A stretch of 64,000 nt of DNA from positions 7,972 through 71,971 of the forward strand of contig CAYNML010000023.1 in NCBI GenBank assembly GCA_964398185.1. The letters are read 5' to 3'. Position numbers and translations under genes: made by a program. The number at the start of each line of letters is the position of its first letter. Position 1 is the stretch's first letter. The notes below the pieces were generated by a model. That model searched no databases. It worked only from the letters and a program-made list of their open reading frames with translations, and was not told where the DNA came from. Origin of the DNA: Fen-1058 sp964398185. Lineage in GTDB: Bacteria > Chloroflexota > Anaerolineae > Fen-1058. Shown here in pieces: positions 31,286 to 39,000 of the stretch.

Positions 31286-31756
31286 CTACTCGCCCTTTTC
31301 TTTCTCGATGTAAATTAGGTCCGGTAAGGATTGTTTAGGATATTTACCCAAAGATTCTAGCTCGTGACGGCGCAAACTTGTACCTTGCTTGTTCACAAGA
31401 TCGTGACCTTCAGATAAGAAATAGCGGATGAGAGCACGTTCGATGATCGGTAGGCATTTATCAACCTGCTGGCCTGGTTTGGTGATAATACGTCCAGCTA
31501 AAACAACTCGCTTGCCATTTTTGGCATTTTTGAGATGATGCATGAGCTTCAGGTTGTTTAGCTGTTTCTTTATGCGACCGCGAACTCTGCTGGCCTTCCC
31601 GACGTAAAGTGCTTCGAACTGGTTTCCCCATAGTCGGCCAAAAATGTAGATTCCGGGAGCAGGAGGTAGTCTCTCAATCTCGACAGCGTAGATCAAATTT
31701 GGATCAGCTGCATCGTTTAGCGAAATCGGGCGTAGCCATTCTATTTGGAGTTTCAT
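31286..31756 (-). CDS. GIY-YIG family nuclease-like protein
   Basis: A 156-residue protein with a GIY-YIG core. PGIYIFGRLWGNQFEALYVG supplies the paired GIY and YVG elements, followed by KASRVRGRIKKQL with the conserved arginine. A later E in IIERALIRYF probably provides the metal-binding glutamate. GIY-YIG domains cut DNA in repair enzymes and homing or restriction nucleases; here the domain stands alone. Base composition is lower in GC than the neighbours (for instance the AAA/TTT-rich stretch around 31480-31580), suggesting recent acquisition. It sits next to a YgiT-type zinc-finger gene and a MazF gene. Confidence 0.75.
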   Translation of the reverse strand: MKLQIEWLRPISLNDAADPNLIYAVEIERLPPAPGIYIFGRLWGNQFEALYVGKASRVRGRIKKQLNNLKLMHHLKNAKNGKRVVLAGRIITKPGQQVDKCLPIIERALIRYFLSEGHDLVNKQGTSLRRHELESLGKYPKQSLPDLIYIEKEKGE

Positions 31757-31768
31757 AATTGTTTACCT

Positions 31769-31996
31769 TCATACAAAGCTAGCGACGGCCACATTGCGCG
31801 GCTTGGCCAAGCTGCGCCGATACAACTTGATGCGCTCGATTTCATACAGGGTCTCAGCGGTCAGATAACTCTCGCCGCAACTGGGACACACGATGACCGG
31901 CACATTTTCGATCACGAGTAGGTTTGCGCCTTTGCCATAGCTGCGCGTGATGTATTTGGTTTGTGCTCCGTTTTTGCCGCAGATTTCGCAAGTCAT
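31769..31996 (-). CDS. YgiT-type zinc-finger protein (MqsA-like N-domain)
   Basis: A 75-residue protein with two C-x2-C knuckles, CEICGKNG and CPSCGESY, that bind zinc as in the N-terminal domain of the MqsA/YgiT antitoxin. The spacer ends IENVPVIVCPSCGESYLTAE, the family signature. It lacks the MqsA HTH domain. Stand-alone YgiT proteins are usually antitoxins of short DUF4258-type toxins. Here the neighbours are MazF (upstream, 5-base gap) and a GIY-YIG protein (downstream, 12-base gap), so its partner is uncertain. Confidence 0.8.
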   Translation of the reverse strand: MTCEICGKNGAQTKYITRSYGKGANLLVIENVPVIVCPSCGESYLTAETLYEIERIKLYRRSLAKPRNVAVASFV

Positions 31997-32001
31997 GCAA
32001 A

Positions 32002-32370
32002 CTATACCCCCAATGTATGTCGCAACGCCTCGTCAACTTGCGCCATCGGCAGCTGACCAATGACGCGGTCGATGGCTTGATTGGTAACTGTCGCAAGGTT
32101 ATCAGTCATCACCACGGAATCAGTTAGCAAGCCAGATTGTTTGCCTTCATTCGAATTCAACAGCACTGTAACGCGACTGGTATGTCCCGCTCTGAACATC
32201 CGACTTGAGATCATCGCGATCACCGTCTGTGCCAGGCCGGTATTCAGATTGTCGGCTTGAACGACCAGAGCTGGTCGCAGTTTGGCCGTGCGCAAATCCG
32301 AGTTTGGAAATAGCACGACGACGACATCGCCGCGTCTATGGCTGGGTGTTAGCAGAGGCGTAGTTGTCAT
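32002..32370 (-). CDS. PemK/MazF family endoribonuclease toxin
   Basis: A 122-residue MazF/PemK fold. HRRGDVVVVLFPNSDL is the opening strand pair, KLRPALVVQADNLN the conserved R-P-A-L/V segment, and TVIAMISSRM the T/S that with the arginine forms the active site. MazF toxins cut mRNA at short motifs and are neutralised by a partner antitoxin. The ATG at 32370 overlaps the upstream antitoxin gene by 35 bases; a GTG at 32376 is the alternative. It is followed after 5 bases by the YgiT-type gene. Confidence 0.88.
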   Translation of the reverse strand: MTTTPLLTPSHRRGDVVVVLFPNSDLRTAKLRPALVVQADNLNTGLAQTVIAMISSRMFRAGHTSRVTVLLNSNEGKQSGLLTDSVVMTDNLATVTNQAIDRVIGQLPMAQVDEALRHTLGV

Positions 32371-32584
32371 ACACACTCATCTCCGGGCTGTCCCAGTCTT
32401 CAGCGAATGTCCCCAAGCGTGCCCGCAGATCGGATGCTTGCTTTTCATCGATGCCGCGCGCGCGTAGATCGACGCCGTTTTCCAGGAAAGTGACAATGAC
32501 GCGCGTCTCGTCGCCGATGGAAGCGGGCACTTCGGTCAATTCGATCTTCCCCTTGCGATAGACCCCTTCGATTGACTTCAACAT
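32336..32584 (-). CDS. Antitoxin, AF2212/DUF104-like
   Basis: An 82-residue protein starting MLKSIEGVYRKGKIELTEVP, the short beta-hairpin N-terminus of AF2212-like (DUF104) antitoxins. An acidic, disordered C-terminus (FAEDWDSPEMSVYDNYAS) would wrap the toxin. The gene overlaps the MazF-type toxin gene by 35 bases, so the two form one module. DUF104 antitoxins more often pair with PIN toxins, so pairing with MazF is a variation worth noting. It starts 12 bases after the aminotransferase stop. Confidence 0.8.
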   Translation of the reverse strand: MLKSIEGVYRKGKIELTEVPASIGDETRVIVTFLENGVDLRARGIDEKQASDLRARLGTFAEDWDSPEMSVYDNYASANTQP

Positions 32585-32596
32585 GGCGCCTCCCCC

Positions 32597-33901
32597 CTAC
32601 CTCATACTTCGTAACAGTTCTTCCATCACATCCAGCCCGTGCGCGAGGTCGGCCTGCTCGATCACCAATGGCGGGCTGATGACAATCAAGTTTCCGCGCA
32701 CAGCGAACGAGATGCCGCGCTGGCGACCCTCGCTCACCAGCTTCTTCAACAGCGGCAGTGTCTGCGGCCAGGAAGATTGCGCCAGTTCCACAATCGCAAA
32801 CAGACCCTGCCCGCGCACGTCGCCGATGATGGGCAAGCGCTGCTTCATCTCCTGCAAGCGCGTCATGAGCCACGCACCCAACTCGCGCGAGCGTTGAATC
32901 AAGTTGTCTTGCTCGTAAGCGTCCATCGCGGCGACGCCCGCCGCGCACGCCAATGGATGACCACTGTACGTCAATCCGCTTTCGAGCAGATGATCGTCAA
33001 AGTAGTCGGCCACACGCTTGTTCACCACCACCGCGCCCAGCGGCACATGCGCGCCCGTGAGGCCCTTCGCCAACGTCATCATGTCCGGCGCGTTGTCAAG
33101 GCCGTACTTCTGCCACGCGAACCACTCGCCCACGCGGCCGAAGCCGCTCATCACTTCGTCGGCGATGAGCAGGACGTTGTAGCGCTGGCAAATCTCGCGG
33201 AGGCGCGGCCAATACTTGTCCGGCGCGACGATGCCGTTGGTGCCGGCGTGCGGCTCGACCATGACCGCGGCCACGTTTTCCACGCCGACATATTCGATCA
33301 ACTCGGCGACGTGATCGGCGCAGTGGATGCCGCACGAGTCGTATTTCAAGCCAAACGGGCAGCGATAGCAATACGGCGGCAGCGCATGTACGATACCGTC
33401 GAAGCCGGTCTGCGTGTGCCACGCGCGATTGTCGCCGCCCAGATCGAGCGCCATGTGCGTCGCGCCGTGATACGAACGATAGCGCGTGATGATCTTTGAT
33501 CGACCCGTGACCCAGCGCGCGAACTTCACCGCGTTCTCATTGGCATCCGCTCCGGCCAGCGTGAAGAAAACCTTGCCGCCGGTCATGCCTGATTTTTCGA
33601 TCAAGCGTGAAGCCAGCTCGGCGCGCGGTTCCGATCCCCAACCCGGCTGGACGTAGCACATCCGATCGGCCTGGGCTTTGATCGCGGCGATCACCTTCGG
33701 GTGTTGATGGCCCAGATTGCAGCACTCGGCCATGCTGCTGAAATCGAGATAGCGGTTCTCGTCCTGATCGATGAACCACGCGCCGCTGCCGCTGACGACG
33801 GTGGGCGCGTTCCACTGCGACTGGATCGACCACGTGTGCAGCACCGTGGCGCGTTCGTCGGATGGTTGCACAACGGGGGAAGAGGAGGTTTGGGCGCTCA
33901 T
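32597..33901 (-). CDS. Class III PLP-dependent aminotransferase
   Basis: A 434-residue cytoplasmic enzyme. Family motifs include FIDQDENRYLDFSSMAECCN, the PLP-contact segment SYHGATHMALDLGGDN, DEVMSGFGRVGEWFAW and the active-site lysine in LAKGLTGAHVPLGAV. Fold type I aminotransferases of this class transfer amino groups from omega-amino acids or diamines to keto acids. The cysteine-rich insert YCYRCPFGLKYDSCGIHC (three C-x-x-C-type pairs) is conserved in some putative beta-alanine/taurine-pyruvate-like transaminases. The ATG at 33901 is used; the ATG at 33910 is possible. Downstream genes follow at 12 bases. Substrate unknown. Confidence 0.88.
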   Translation of the reverse strand: MSAQTSSSPVVQPSDERATVLHTWSIQSQWNAPTVVSGSGAWFIDQDENRYLDFSSMAECCNLGHQHPKVIAAIKAQADRMCYVQPGWGSEPRAELASRLIEKSGMTGGKVFFTLAGADANENAVKFARWVTGRSKIITRYRSYHGATHMALDLGGDNRAWHTQTGFDGIVHALPPYCYRCPFGLKYDSCGIHCADHVAELIEYVGVENVAAVMVEPHAGTNGIVAPDKYWPRLREICQRYNVLLIADEVMSGFGRVGEWFAWQKYGLDNAPDMMTLAKGLTGAHVPLGAVVVNKRVADYFDDHLLESGLTYSGHPLACAAGVAAMDAYEQDNLIQRSRELGAWLMTRLQEMKQRLPIIGDVRGQGLFAIVELAQSSWPQTLPLLKKLVSEGRQRGISFAVRGNLIVISPPLVIEQADLAHGLDVMEELLRSMR

Positions 33902-33941
33902 GTGCCACATTGTAACAGGCAGGCGCAGGCGCGACAAGTTG

Positions 33942-33974
33942 AACCTCCCGGAGGCTGAGAGCCTCCGGGAGGTT
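33942..33974. repeat. Palindromic element, intergenic copy
   Basis: AACCTCCCGGAGGCT and its exact reverse complement surround GAG. It is the same family as 24219-24252. It starts 5 bases beyond the stop of the SCO1664-like gene and lies 41 bases before the aminotransferase start, with no T-run. Confidence 0.8.
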
Positions 33975-33979
33975 AGTCA

Positions 33980-34738
33980 TTACACCGGCGGCCACGGAAT
34001 CTGCCGATAGCCCGGCAGAGGTTTGGGAAAACAACCCGACTGGATCAATTGATCGGTGCGGCGTTTCAACGCGGCGATTTCGCGCTTTTCAAGAAGTTGG
34101 CCCAGCGCACGGAGATAGAGATCGTCGCGTTGTTCGAACCGCGATCGAAAAGCCTGCAGGTTGTCCACCAACCGATCGGGGATGGGCTGCCCCGCGAATT
34201 CCCAGATCACCGTGCGCAGCTTGGGCTCCACGGCAAAACAGACGCCGTGATCGATCGCCCAGATGTGATCCTGCTCGTCGCGCAGGCAGTGCCCGGACTT
34301 GCGATCGGCGTTGTTGATGAGCAGATCGAACAGCGCGATCTGCTTGAACTGATCGTGAAAGCGCGTCTCTTCTTGCAGCGTGAAGTAATGCTCTTCGGGA
34401 TTGCAGTCGATGTAGAACTGCACCATGCCCACGCCGTGCGGCCCGTCGCGCAGGACCGTGGGGGGCACGATGAACCAATCGAGCATCTGGCTCACGACGA
34501 AGGCGGCGACTTCGCGCTGACACAGCGTGCCATCCGGGAAATCCCACAGCGGACGCTCGCCCTCGCGCGGCTTATAAATCGCGGCGGTCTGCAACTTACC
34601 CAGCGTCACGGCGACCAAGAACGTATAATTGCTGCCCCACGGCAACAACCCCTGCAGCTGCACCTCACCGCGCGTGAGCAGCTCGAGGGCGCGATCAATT
34701 GAGAGGGAGAGATGATCGGAGTCGACGGGTGCGGACAT
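33980..34738 (-). CDS. SCO1664 family protein (kinase-like fold, HipA/PI-kinase related)
   Basis: A 252-residue protein: ALELLTRGEVQLQGLLPWGS, SNYTFLVAV (as WGSNYTFLVAV), YKPREGERPLWDFPDGTL, REVAAFVVSQMLDW, VPPTVLRDGPHGVGMVQFYI. This string of motifs defines the SCO1664 family. LLINNADRKSGHCLRD and IWAIDHGVCF resemble the catalytic N-D-R/D-H region of HipA and phosphatidylinositol-3/4-kinase-like enzymes, so phosphotransfer is likely. The substrate is unknown. In Actinobacteria the family travels with a DUF3090 protein and an MSMEG_4193-type phosphatase, which are the next two genes upstream here. Confidence 0.85.
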   Translation of the reverse strand: MSAPVDSDHLSLSIDRALELLTRGEVQLQGLLPWGSNYTFLVAVTLGKLQTAAIYKPREGERPLWDFPDGTLCQREVAAFVVSQMLDWFIVPPTVLRDGPHGVGMVQFYIDCNPEEHYFTLQEETRFHDQFKQIALFDLLINNADRKSGHCLRDEQDHIWAIDHGVCFAVEPKLRTVIWEFAGQPIPDRLVDNLQAFRSRFEQRDDLYLRALGQLLEKREIAALKRRTDQLIQSGCFPKPLPGYRQIPWPPV

Positions 34739-34752
34739 GGCGGCGCGTAATG

Positions 34753-34792
34753 CGTGAAACGTAAAGCGTAAAATCGGCTGTTACGTTTCACG
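34753..34792. repeat. Inverted repeat of cgtgaaacgtaa type
   Basis: CGTGAAACGTAA (34753-34764) and TTACGTTTCACG (34781-34792) form a 12-bp stem. The surrounding AAGCGTAAAA and TTTACGTTTTACG add further pairing. It fills the 76-base gap between the DUF3090 and SCO1664 genes. Similar motifs occur near 1580 and 36190. Confidence 0.7.
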
Positions 34793-34814
34793 CTTTACGT
34801 TTTACGAGCAATTT

Positions 34815-35351
34815 CTACTGAACAACCAGATCCTTCGTGTGCCCGTTGCGCTTGGGACAGAAGTGACCCTCCGGGTTGATGGGCCGGCCGCATAGCGGGC
34901 ACATGGGCCGCCCTTGCGAGACAACTTCCAGCGCATGATCGGCCATGGCCTTGGCCTGGCCGCGCGTGACCCAGAAGCGCGCCGTAATGGCGTTCTCTTC
35001 CGGCTCGCCTTCCAACTGCAGCGATTGCGCCACCACCACCACCAGGTCTTGATCAGAATCGTAGCCCAGGCCCATCTGACCGACTTTGAACTCGGCCTCC
35101 ACTGGCGGCGCCAGATTGAGTTCGCTCTGTGGCACTTGCTCCAGATCGGTGCGATCAGGAAAACGCTGCGTGAGTTCTTCCAGGAACTGATGCACGCCCA
35201 TGGCCAGCGCGCGCACCTGTTCCTTCTCGGTCTCAAGGGTGATGGTGGTGGGGCCGCGCCGCGCCTGCAGGTAGAACACCCGCTGGCCGGGCTGGCCTAC
35301 CGTGCCGACGGTGATGGCGGAAACGGGATTCAAGTCGATGGTACGTGTCAT
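34815..35351 (-). CDS. DUF3090 family protein
   Basis: A 178-residue protein: LNPVSAITVGTVGQPGQRVF, YLQARRGPTTITLETEKEQV, ALAMGVHQFLEEL; then LGYDSDQDLVVVVAQSL and a C-terminal zinc-knuckle-like CPLCGRPINPEGHFCPKRNGH. These features match DUF3090 throughout. Function unknown. The constant neighbours (histidine phosphatase upstream, SCO1664 kinase-like protein downstream) suggest a phosphate-based pathway in which this protein may bind the substrate or regulate the pair. Confidence 0.88.
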   Translation of the reverse strand: MTRTIDLNPVSAITVGTVGQPGQRVFYLQARRGPTTITLETEKEQVRALAMGVHQFLEELTQRFPDRTDLEQVPQSELNLAPPVEAEFKVGQMGLGYDSDQDLVVVVAQSLQLEGEPEENAITARFWVTRGQAKAMADHALEVVSQGRPMCPLCGRPINPEGHFCPKRNGHTKDLVVQ

Positions 35352-35446
35352 GCTGAGTGCCTATGTGTCATTGCGAGGCGCATCTTTCTGCGCCGACGCA
35401 ATCTCGTTTTGCGCGAGAGTGCGGCGTGGGCATAGGGATGCCCACT

Positions 35447-36064
35447 TTACGGTTTCTTGTGATGATTTTGCAACGGGCCGGTGTCGTTCAGGCGGCCCAG
35501 CCGCGCCCCGAACAGGCCCAGCTCGATCACGCTGATCGACGCCGGGCTGACGGCGAGCCGCTGGAAGTTATCCAGCGCGATGCCGCAGTAATACGCCACG
35601 ATGAGTTTGATCACATCGCCGTGCGAGAAGGCAACGATGGTGTCTTTCGTATGCTGCGCGATGATCTTCTCGATCGCGCCCACGGCGCGGCTCTGCGTGG
35701 CACGGAACGATTCGCCGCCGGGAAACTGGAAAGTGCTGGGCGCGGCCTGCACGATCTTCCATTCCTTCTTGTTGGACAGCACCTTCAACGTCTGCCCCTG
35801 CCACTCGCCGAATTTCACCTCGCCCAGATCGGGGACGCGATGAATGCGCAGTCCGCGCGCTTTCGCCAGTGGCTGCGCGGTCTCGAGGGTGCGCTCCAGC
35901 GGACTGGAATAGATCGCGGCGATATCGAGCGCGGCCAGACGCCCCGGCAATTCATCGGCCTGCTTGCGGCCCAGATCGTTTAAATGTACATCCGGCAGCC
36001 AACCGGCCAGTTTCTTGTCGGCCCAATCGGTGTGGCCGTGACGAATCAGTATTAAAGTAGTCAT
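35447..36064 (-). CDS. Histidine phosphatase (MSMEG_4193-like)
   Basis: A 205-residue phosphoglycerate-mutase-superfamily protein. Catalytic His9 lies in LILIRHGHTDW, IYSSPLERTLETAQPLA follows, the catalytic acid is in FGEWQGQ, and the second His is in VAFSHGDVIKL. The specific continuation HTKDTIVAFSHGDVIKLIVA and the neighbouring DUF3090/SCO1664 genes fit the MSMEG_4193 subfamily. It removes phosphate from a small molecule that is not known. The ATG at 36064 begins the fold; the frame upstream to 36193 is not translated by any recognisable signal. Confidence 0.88.
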   Translation of the reverse strand: MTTLILIRHGHTDWADKKLAGWLPDVHLNDLGRKQADELPGRLAALDIAAIYSSPLERTLETAQPLAKARGLRIHRVPDLGEVKFGEWQGQTLKVLSNKKEWKIVQAAPSTFQFPGGESFRATQSRAVGAIEKIIAQHTKDTIVAFSHGDVIKLIVAYYCGIALDNFQRLAVSPASISVIELGLFGARLGRLNDTGPLQNHHKKP

Positions 36065-36222
36065 GTAGTGCGATAGTGAGATAGTGCGATAGTTGTGTGT
36101 ACCGTTAAAAATTGTACCACACGGAGAAGACGTATTGCGTGGTGTGTGAAATAAACGAGGCGTCGAGAGATTCTCCCCCGACGCCCCGTTCACGTTTTAC
36201 GCATTACGCTGTACGCATTACT

Positions 36223-37284
36223 TTACCCGCTATGCCGAATGTGCACGATGTCCCCATCCTTCACCACGTACTCCTTGCCTTCCAGCCGCAGCTTGCCTTT
36301 GTGCTGCGCTTCCTTCAAACTGCCGAGCTCGATCAGGTCGTGATAAGCCGTCACTTCGGCGCGGATGAAGCCCTTAGCCAGATCGGTGTGAATCGCCCCC
36401 GCCGCATCCACCGCCGTTGCGCCGCGCAGAATGGTCCACGCGCGCACTTCGTCTTCACCCACCGTAAAGAACGATTGCACGCCCAGCAGATCGTACGAGA
36501 GACGAATGACCTTGCTGCGGCTCAATTCGGTGATGCCGTACTCTTCCATGAACAGGGGCGCATCTTCCGGCGAAAGTTCGGCGATCTCGCGCTCCAGCCG
36601 GCCGCGCAGCGGCACGACGGCGCTGTGCTGATGCGGATAGGCCACGTCGGGCGGCGTGCCCTCATCGGCGCAGTTGATTACGATCAGCATCGGCTTGAGC
36701 GAGAGGAAGCCGTAGCCGCGTGTCAGTTGAATTTCATCGTGCGACAGCTCGAGATCGCGCAGCGGCTTCTCTTCTTCCAGCCACGCCTTCAACTTCTCGA
36801 ACAGCGCCTTCTCTTTCACGGCCACGTCTTTATCTTTTGCGCCCTTGCTGATGCTTTCGAGGATCTTCTCGTACCGGCGTTCCACGGCGCCCAGATCGTT
36901 CAGCAGAAACTCCGTGTCGAGGATCGCCAGATCGCCCGCCGGATCGATCGGGGCGGCGCCCATCGGATCGGGAAAAGCGCGCAGCACGTGCACGAAAGCA
37001 TCCAGCTGGCCCAGCTGATTCACGAACGGACCGGGCAGGCCCTTCTTGGTGATGCCCTTGTCCAGACCGGCAATATCGGCGTAAGTGACCTTGGCGTAAA
37101 TGGTCTTGCGCGGGTTGAACATCTTGCTCAAGATGTCCACGCGCTCGTCGGGAACGTTCGTCGTGGCGGTGTGGATTTCCAATCGGCCCGCCGAATACGC
37201 CGCGGTCGCTTTCTCCGCGCCGGCCAGCGCGTGAAACAGCGTCGTCTTACCGCTTTGGGGAAGTCCAATGATTCCTATTTCCAT
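36223..37284 (-). CDS. ychF: Redox-regulated ATPase/GTPase YchF
   Basis: A 353-residue Obg-family P-loop protein (OLA1/YchF). G1 GLPQSGKTT lies at residues 7-15, G3 DIAGLDKG follows, then a coiled-coil insert (about 130-185), an altered G4 (INCADEG) that favours ATP over GTP in this family, and a C-terminal TGS domain (VRAWTILRGATAVDAAGAIH, VKDGDIVHIR). YchF binds ribosomes and is linked to oxidative-stress control of translation. It differs from typical bacterial YchF in its shortened switch region. It is transcribed divergently from the response regulator 238 bases away. Confidence 0.85.
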   Translation of the reverse strand: MEIGIIGLPQSGKTTLFHALAGAEKATAAYSAGRLEIHTATTNVPDERVDILSKMFNPRKTIYAKVTYADIAGLDKGITKKGLPGPFVNQLGQLDAFVHVLRAFPDPMGAAPIDPAGDLAILDTEFLLNDLGAVERRYEKILESISKGAKDKDVAVKEKALFEKLKAWLEEEKPLRDLELSHDEIQLTRGYGFLSLKPMLIVINCADEGTPPDVAYPHQHSAVVPLRGRLEREIAELSPEDAPLFMEEYGITELSRSKVIRLSYDLLGVQSFFTVGEDEVRAWTILRGATAVDAAGAIHTDLAKGFIRAEVTAYHDLIELGSLKEAQHKGKLRLEGKEYVVKDGDIVHIRHSG

Positions 37285-37350
37285 GCCGGCGATTATACCG
37301 CGAGTCAGCGAATCGGCGAATCGGCGCCGTTCAAGCGTGTGTTGTGCGAC

Positions 37351-37413
37351 AAGAAACCGGGTTTCTCCGACCCGGGAACGTCATGCTATCGCGAATGGAG
37401 AAACCCGGTTTCT
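37351..37413. repeat. Inverted AGAAACC(G/C)GGTTTCT repeats
   Basis: AAGAAACCGGGTTTCT (37351-37366) and AGAAACCCGGTTTCT (37399-37413) are inverted copies of each other, and each is itself nearly palindromic. A single arm of the same kind lies at 41888-41903. They are located in the divergent gap between ychF and the response regulator. Confidence 0.75.
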
Positions 37414-37469
37414 GGTGATTTGGTTTGAAATCACTTTGAAGCTGCCGCCAGATACAGTACCGCAGTTAC

Positions 37470-37498
37470 TTGCCGCTCTACTCGGACTATCCTATAAT
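37470..37498 (+). promoter_or_regulatory. Sigma70-type promoter for the response-regulator gene
   Basis: TTGCCG (37470-37475) is followed after 17 bases by the consensus TATAAT (37493-37498). The start codon is 24 bases further, so the leader is short. Confidence 0.65.
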
Positions 37499-37522
37499 GC
37501 ACTCACGATTGGTGCCGCAGCC

Positions 37523-38365
37523 ATGACCAACCCCAAGCGAACCCCGGTCTTGATTGTTGATGGTGACGAAGCCGTGCGCTCCATGCTGCAGACGGCCCTG
37601 TCGCGTGAGGAGTTTGACGTGGTCTCTGCCGTCAGCGCGGAGGATGCGCTGCGCAAGCTGGGCGTGTTGACGTTCGAGGTGGTCATTACCGATCTGCGCT
37701 TTCACGGCGTGGACGGGGTGCACTTGCTGCGCGAGATTCAACGCCGCTGGCCGGACACCATCACCATCGTGTTGACGGCTTACCCCAGCCTGGAGACTTC
37801 GGTGGCAGCGCTGCGCGCCGGAGCGCATGATTATCTGGTGAAGCCCTGCACGCCGTCCGAGATTCGTCGCAGCGTGCAGGAAGGCATCGCCAAGCGGCGC
37901 GGTCTGGCGCGGCGTGTGGAGTTGATGCAAGCGCTGGAGAAGCAGTTGGTCGACGGACTGCGGGCGATTCGCGGCGACCTTCCGCTGCCGCGCGGCGTCA
38001 CCGGCGAACTGCCACCCCTGCCGCAGACCGGGCAATTGCGCGAGCCGAAGAAAGCCCACATTCTGCGCGCCGGCTCGTTCATCATCGACTATGACCAGCA
38101 TGAAGCGCTGCTGGGCGACACGCCGCTCGATCTGACGCCGACCGAGTTCGACATCCTGTGCGTGCTGGTCGAGCGCGCCCCGGCAGTGCTCAGTCCGCAG
38201 GAGATCGCGCGGCGCGTGTTTGACTATCCCGTCAGCGATGTGGAAGCGCGCGAGCTGGTGCGCTGGCACGTGCACCACCTGCGCCGCAAACTGGAAATCG
38301 ATCCCGATCAACCGCACATGCTGCGCAACGTGCGCGGCATCGGCTACAAACTGGATTTTGCCTGA
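37523..38365 (+). CDS. Response regulator with OmpR-type winged helix
   Basis: A 280-residue regulator. The receiver domain (8-125) has phospho-acceptor Asp57 in VVITDLRFHG, an acidic pocket IVDGDEAV and lysine in YLVKPC. A 75-residue linker follows, then a C-terminal winged helix (about 190-278) with DLTPTEFDILCVLVERAPAV and LRRKLEIDPD, MLRNVRGIGYKL, as in OmpR/PhoB DNA-binding domains. No partner kinase is adjacent. Its stop TGA shares a base with the ATG of the LPVSG surface protein gene, so the two are co-translated; the surface protein may be its target or output. The longer frame from 37268 overlaps the promoter and was discarded. Confidence 0.92.
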   Translation: MTNPKRTPVLIVDGDEAVRSMLQTALSREEFDVVSAVSAEDALRKLGVLTFEVVITDLRFHGVDGVHLLREIQRRWPDTITIVLTAYPSLETSVAALRAGAHDYLVKPCTPSEIRRSVQEGIAKRRGLARRVELMQALEKQLVDGLRAIRGDLPLPRGVTGELPPLPQTGQLREPKKAHILRAGSFIIDYDQHEALLGDTPLDLTPTEFDILCVLVERAPAVLSPQEIARRVFDYPVSDVEARELVRWHVHHLRRKLEIDPDQPHMLRNVRGIGYKLDFA

Positions 38366-39000
38366 TGAAACGTGTCGCGTTGACCTTGCTCGTCACGATC
38401 GGCCTGTGCCTGCTCGTCGGCGCTGCGCCCGCGCAGGCCCGCCCGCCGGCCGTGGCGAATCCCGTGCTCACCATCGCGGCGGCGCCGTGGCCGCTGGTGG
38501 TCAATCAAAGCGCGCGCATCACCGTCACGGCCAGCAATCCCAGCGGCGAAAATGCCGACAACGTCATCGTCTCGGCTGGCGTGCCCAACAACATGATGCT
38601 GGCCAACGTCACCGCCACGCAGGGACAGATCAACGTCTTCAACATGGCCGTCACCGTTCACGCCGGCACGCTGGCGCCGGGCCAGACGATGTACGTTTAT
38701 TTGGACGTCGTCGTCGTATCGGCGTATCCCACCGACGCGCCCTTCAACCTCTGCGCTGGCCTGACCTTCACCAACGGCACTGCGCGCTTGTCGTGCCTGC
38801 CCAATCAACCGGCGAGCACCTCGCCCGGCCGGCCGCCATCAACCCTGCCGCCGGGTGGCGGTCGCCCGATCTACGATCCGAACCGGCCCCCGACGTACCT
38901 GCCGGTATCGGGCCACCCGATCGATCTGCTCGGCCCGATCGTGGTGCTTAGCGGTTTGGCTGCGCTGACAATCGGCCTTGCGCGCCGCAAAGTCAACTAG
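38365..39000 (+). CDS. Secreted surface protein with LPVSG anchor-like tail
   Basis: A 211-residue protein with a Sec signal peptide (about 1-25, ending APAQA) and an Ig-like/DUF11-type domain (VVNQSARITVTASNPSGENA, DNVIVSAGVPNNMML). A proline/glycine-rich stalk (SPGRPPSTLPPGGGRP) follows, and the C-terminus consists of LPVSG, a hydrophobic helix (LLGPIVVLSGLAALTIGLA) and RRK. That tail has the order of a sortase sorting signal (LPxTG-like), with S for T. It is probably displayed at the cell surface. The same LPVSG tail ends the DUF4397 protein at 59698. Co-translated with the response regulator upstream. Confidence 0.75.
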   Translation: MKRVALTLLVTIGLCLLVGAAPAQARPPAVANPVLTIAAAPWPLVVNQSARITVTASNPSGENADNVIVSAGVPNNMMLANVTATQGQINVFNMAVTVHAGTLAPGQTMYVYLDVVVVSAYPTDAPFNLCAGLTFTNGTARLSCLPNQPASTSPGRPPSTLPPGGGRPIYDPNRPPTYLPVSGHPIDLLGPIVVLSGLAALTIGLARRKVN

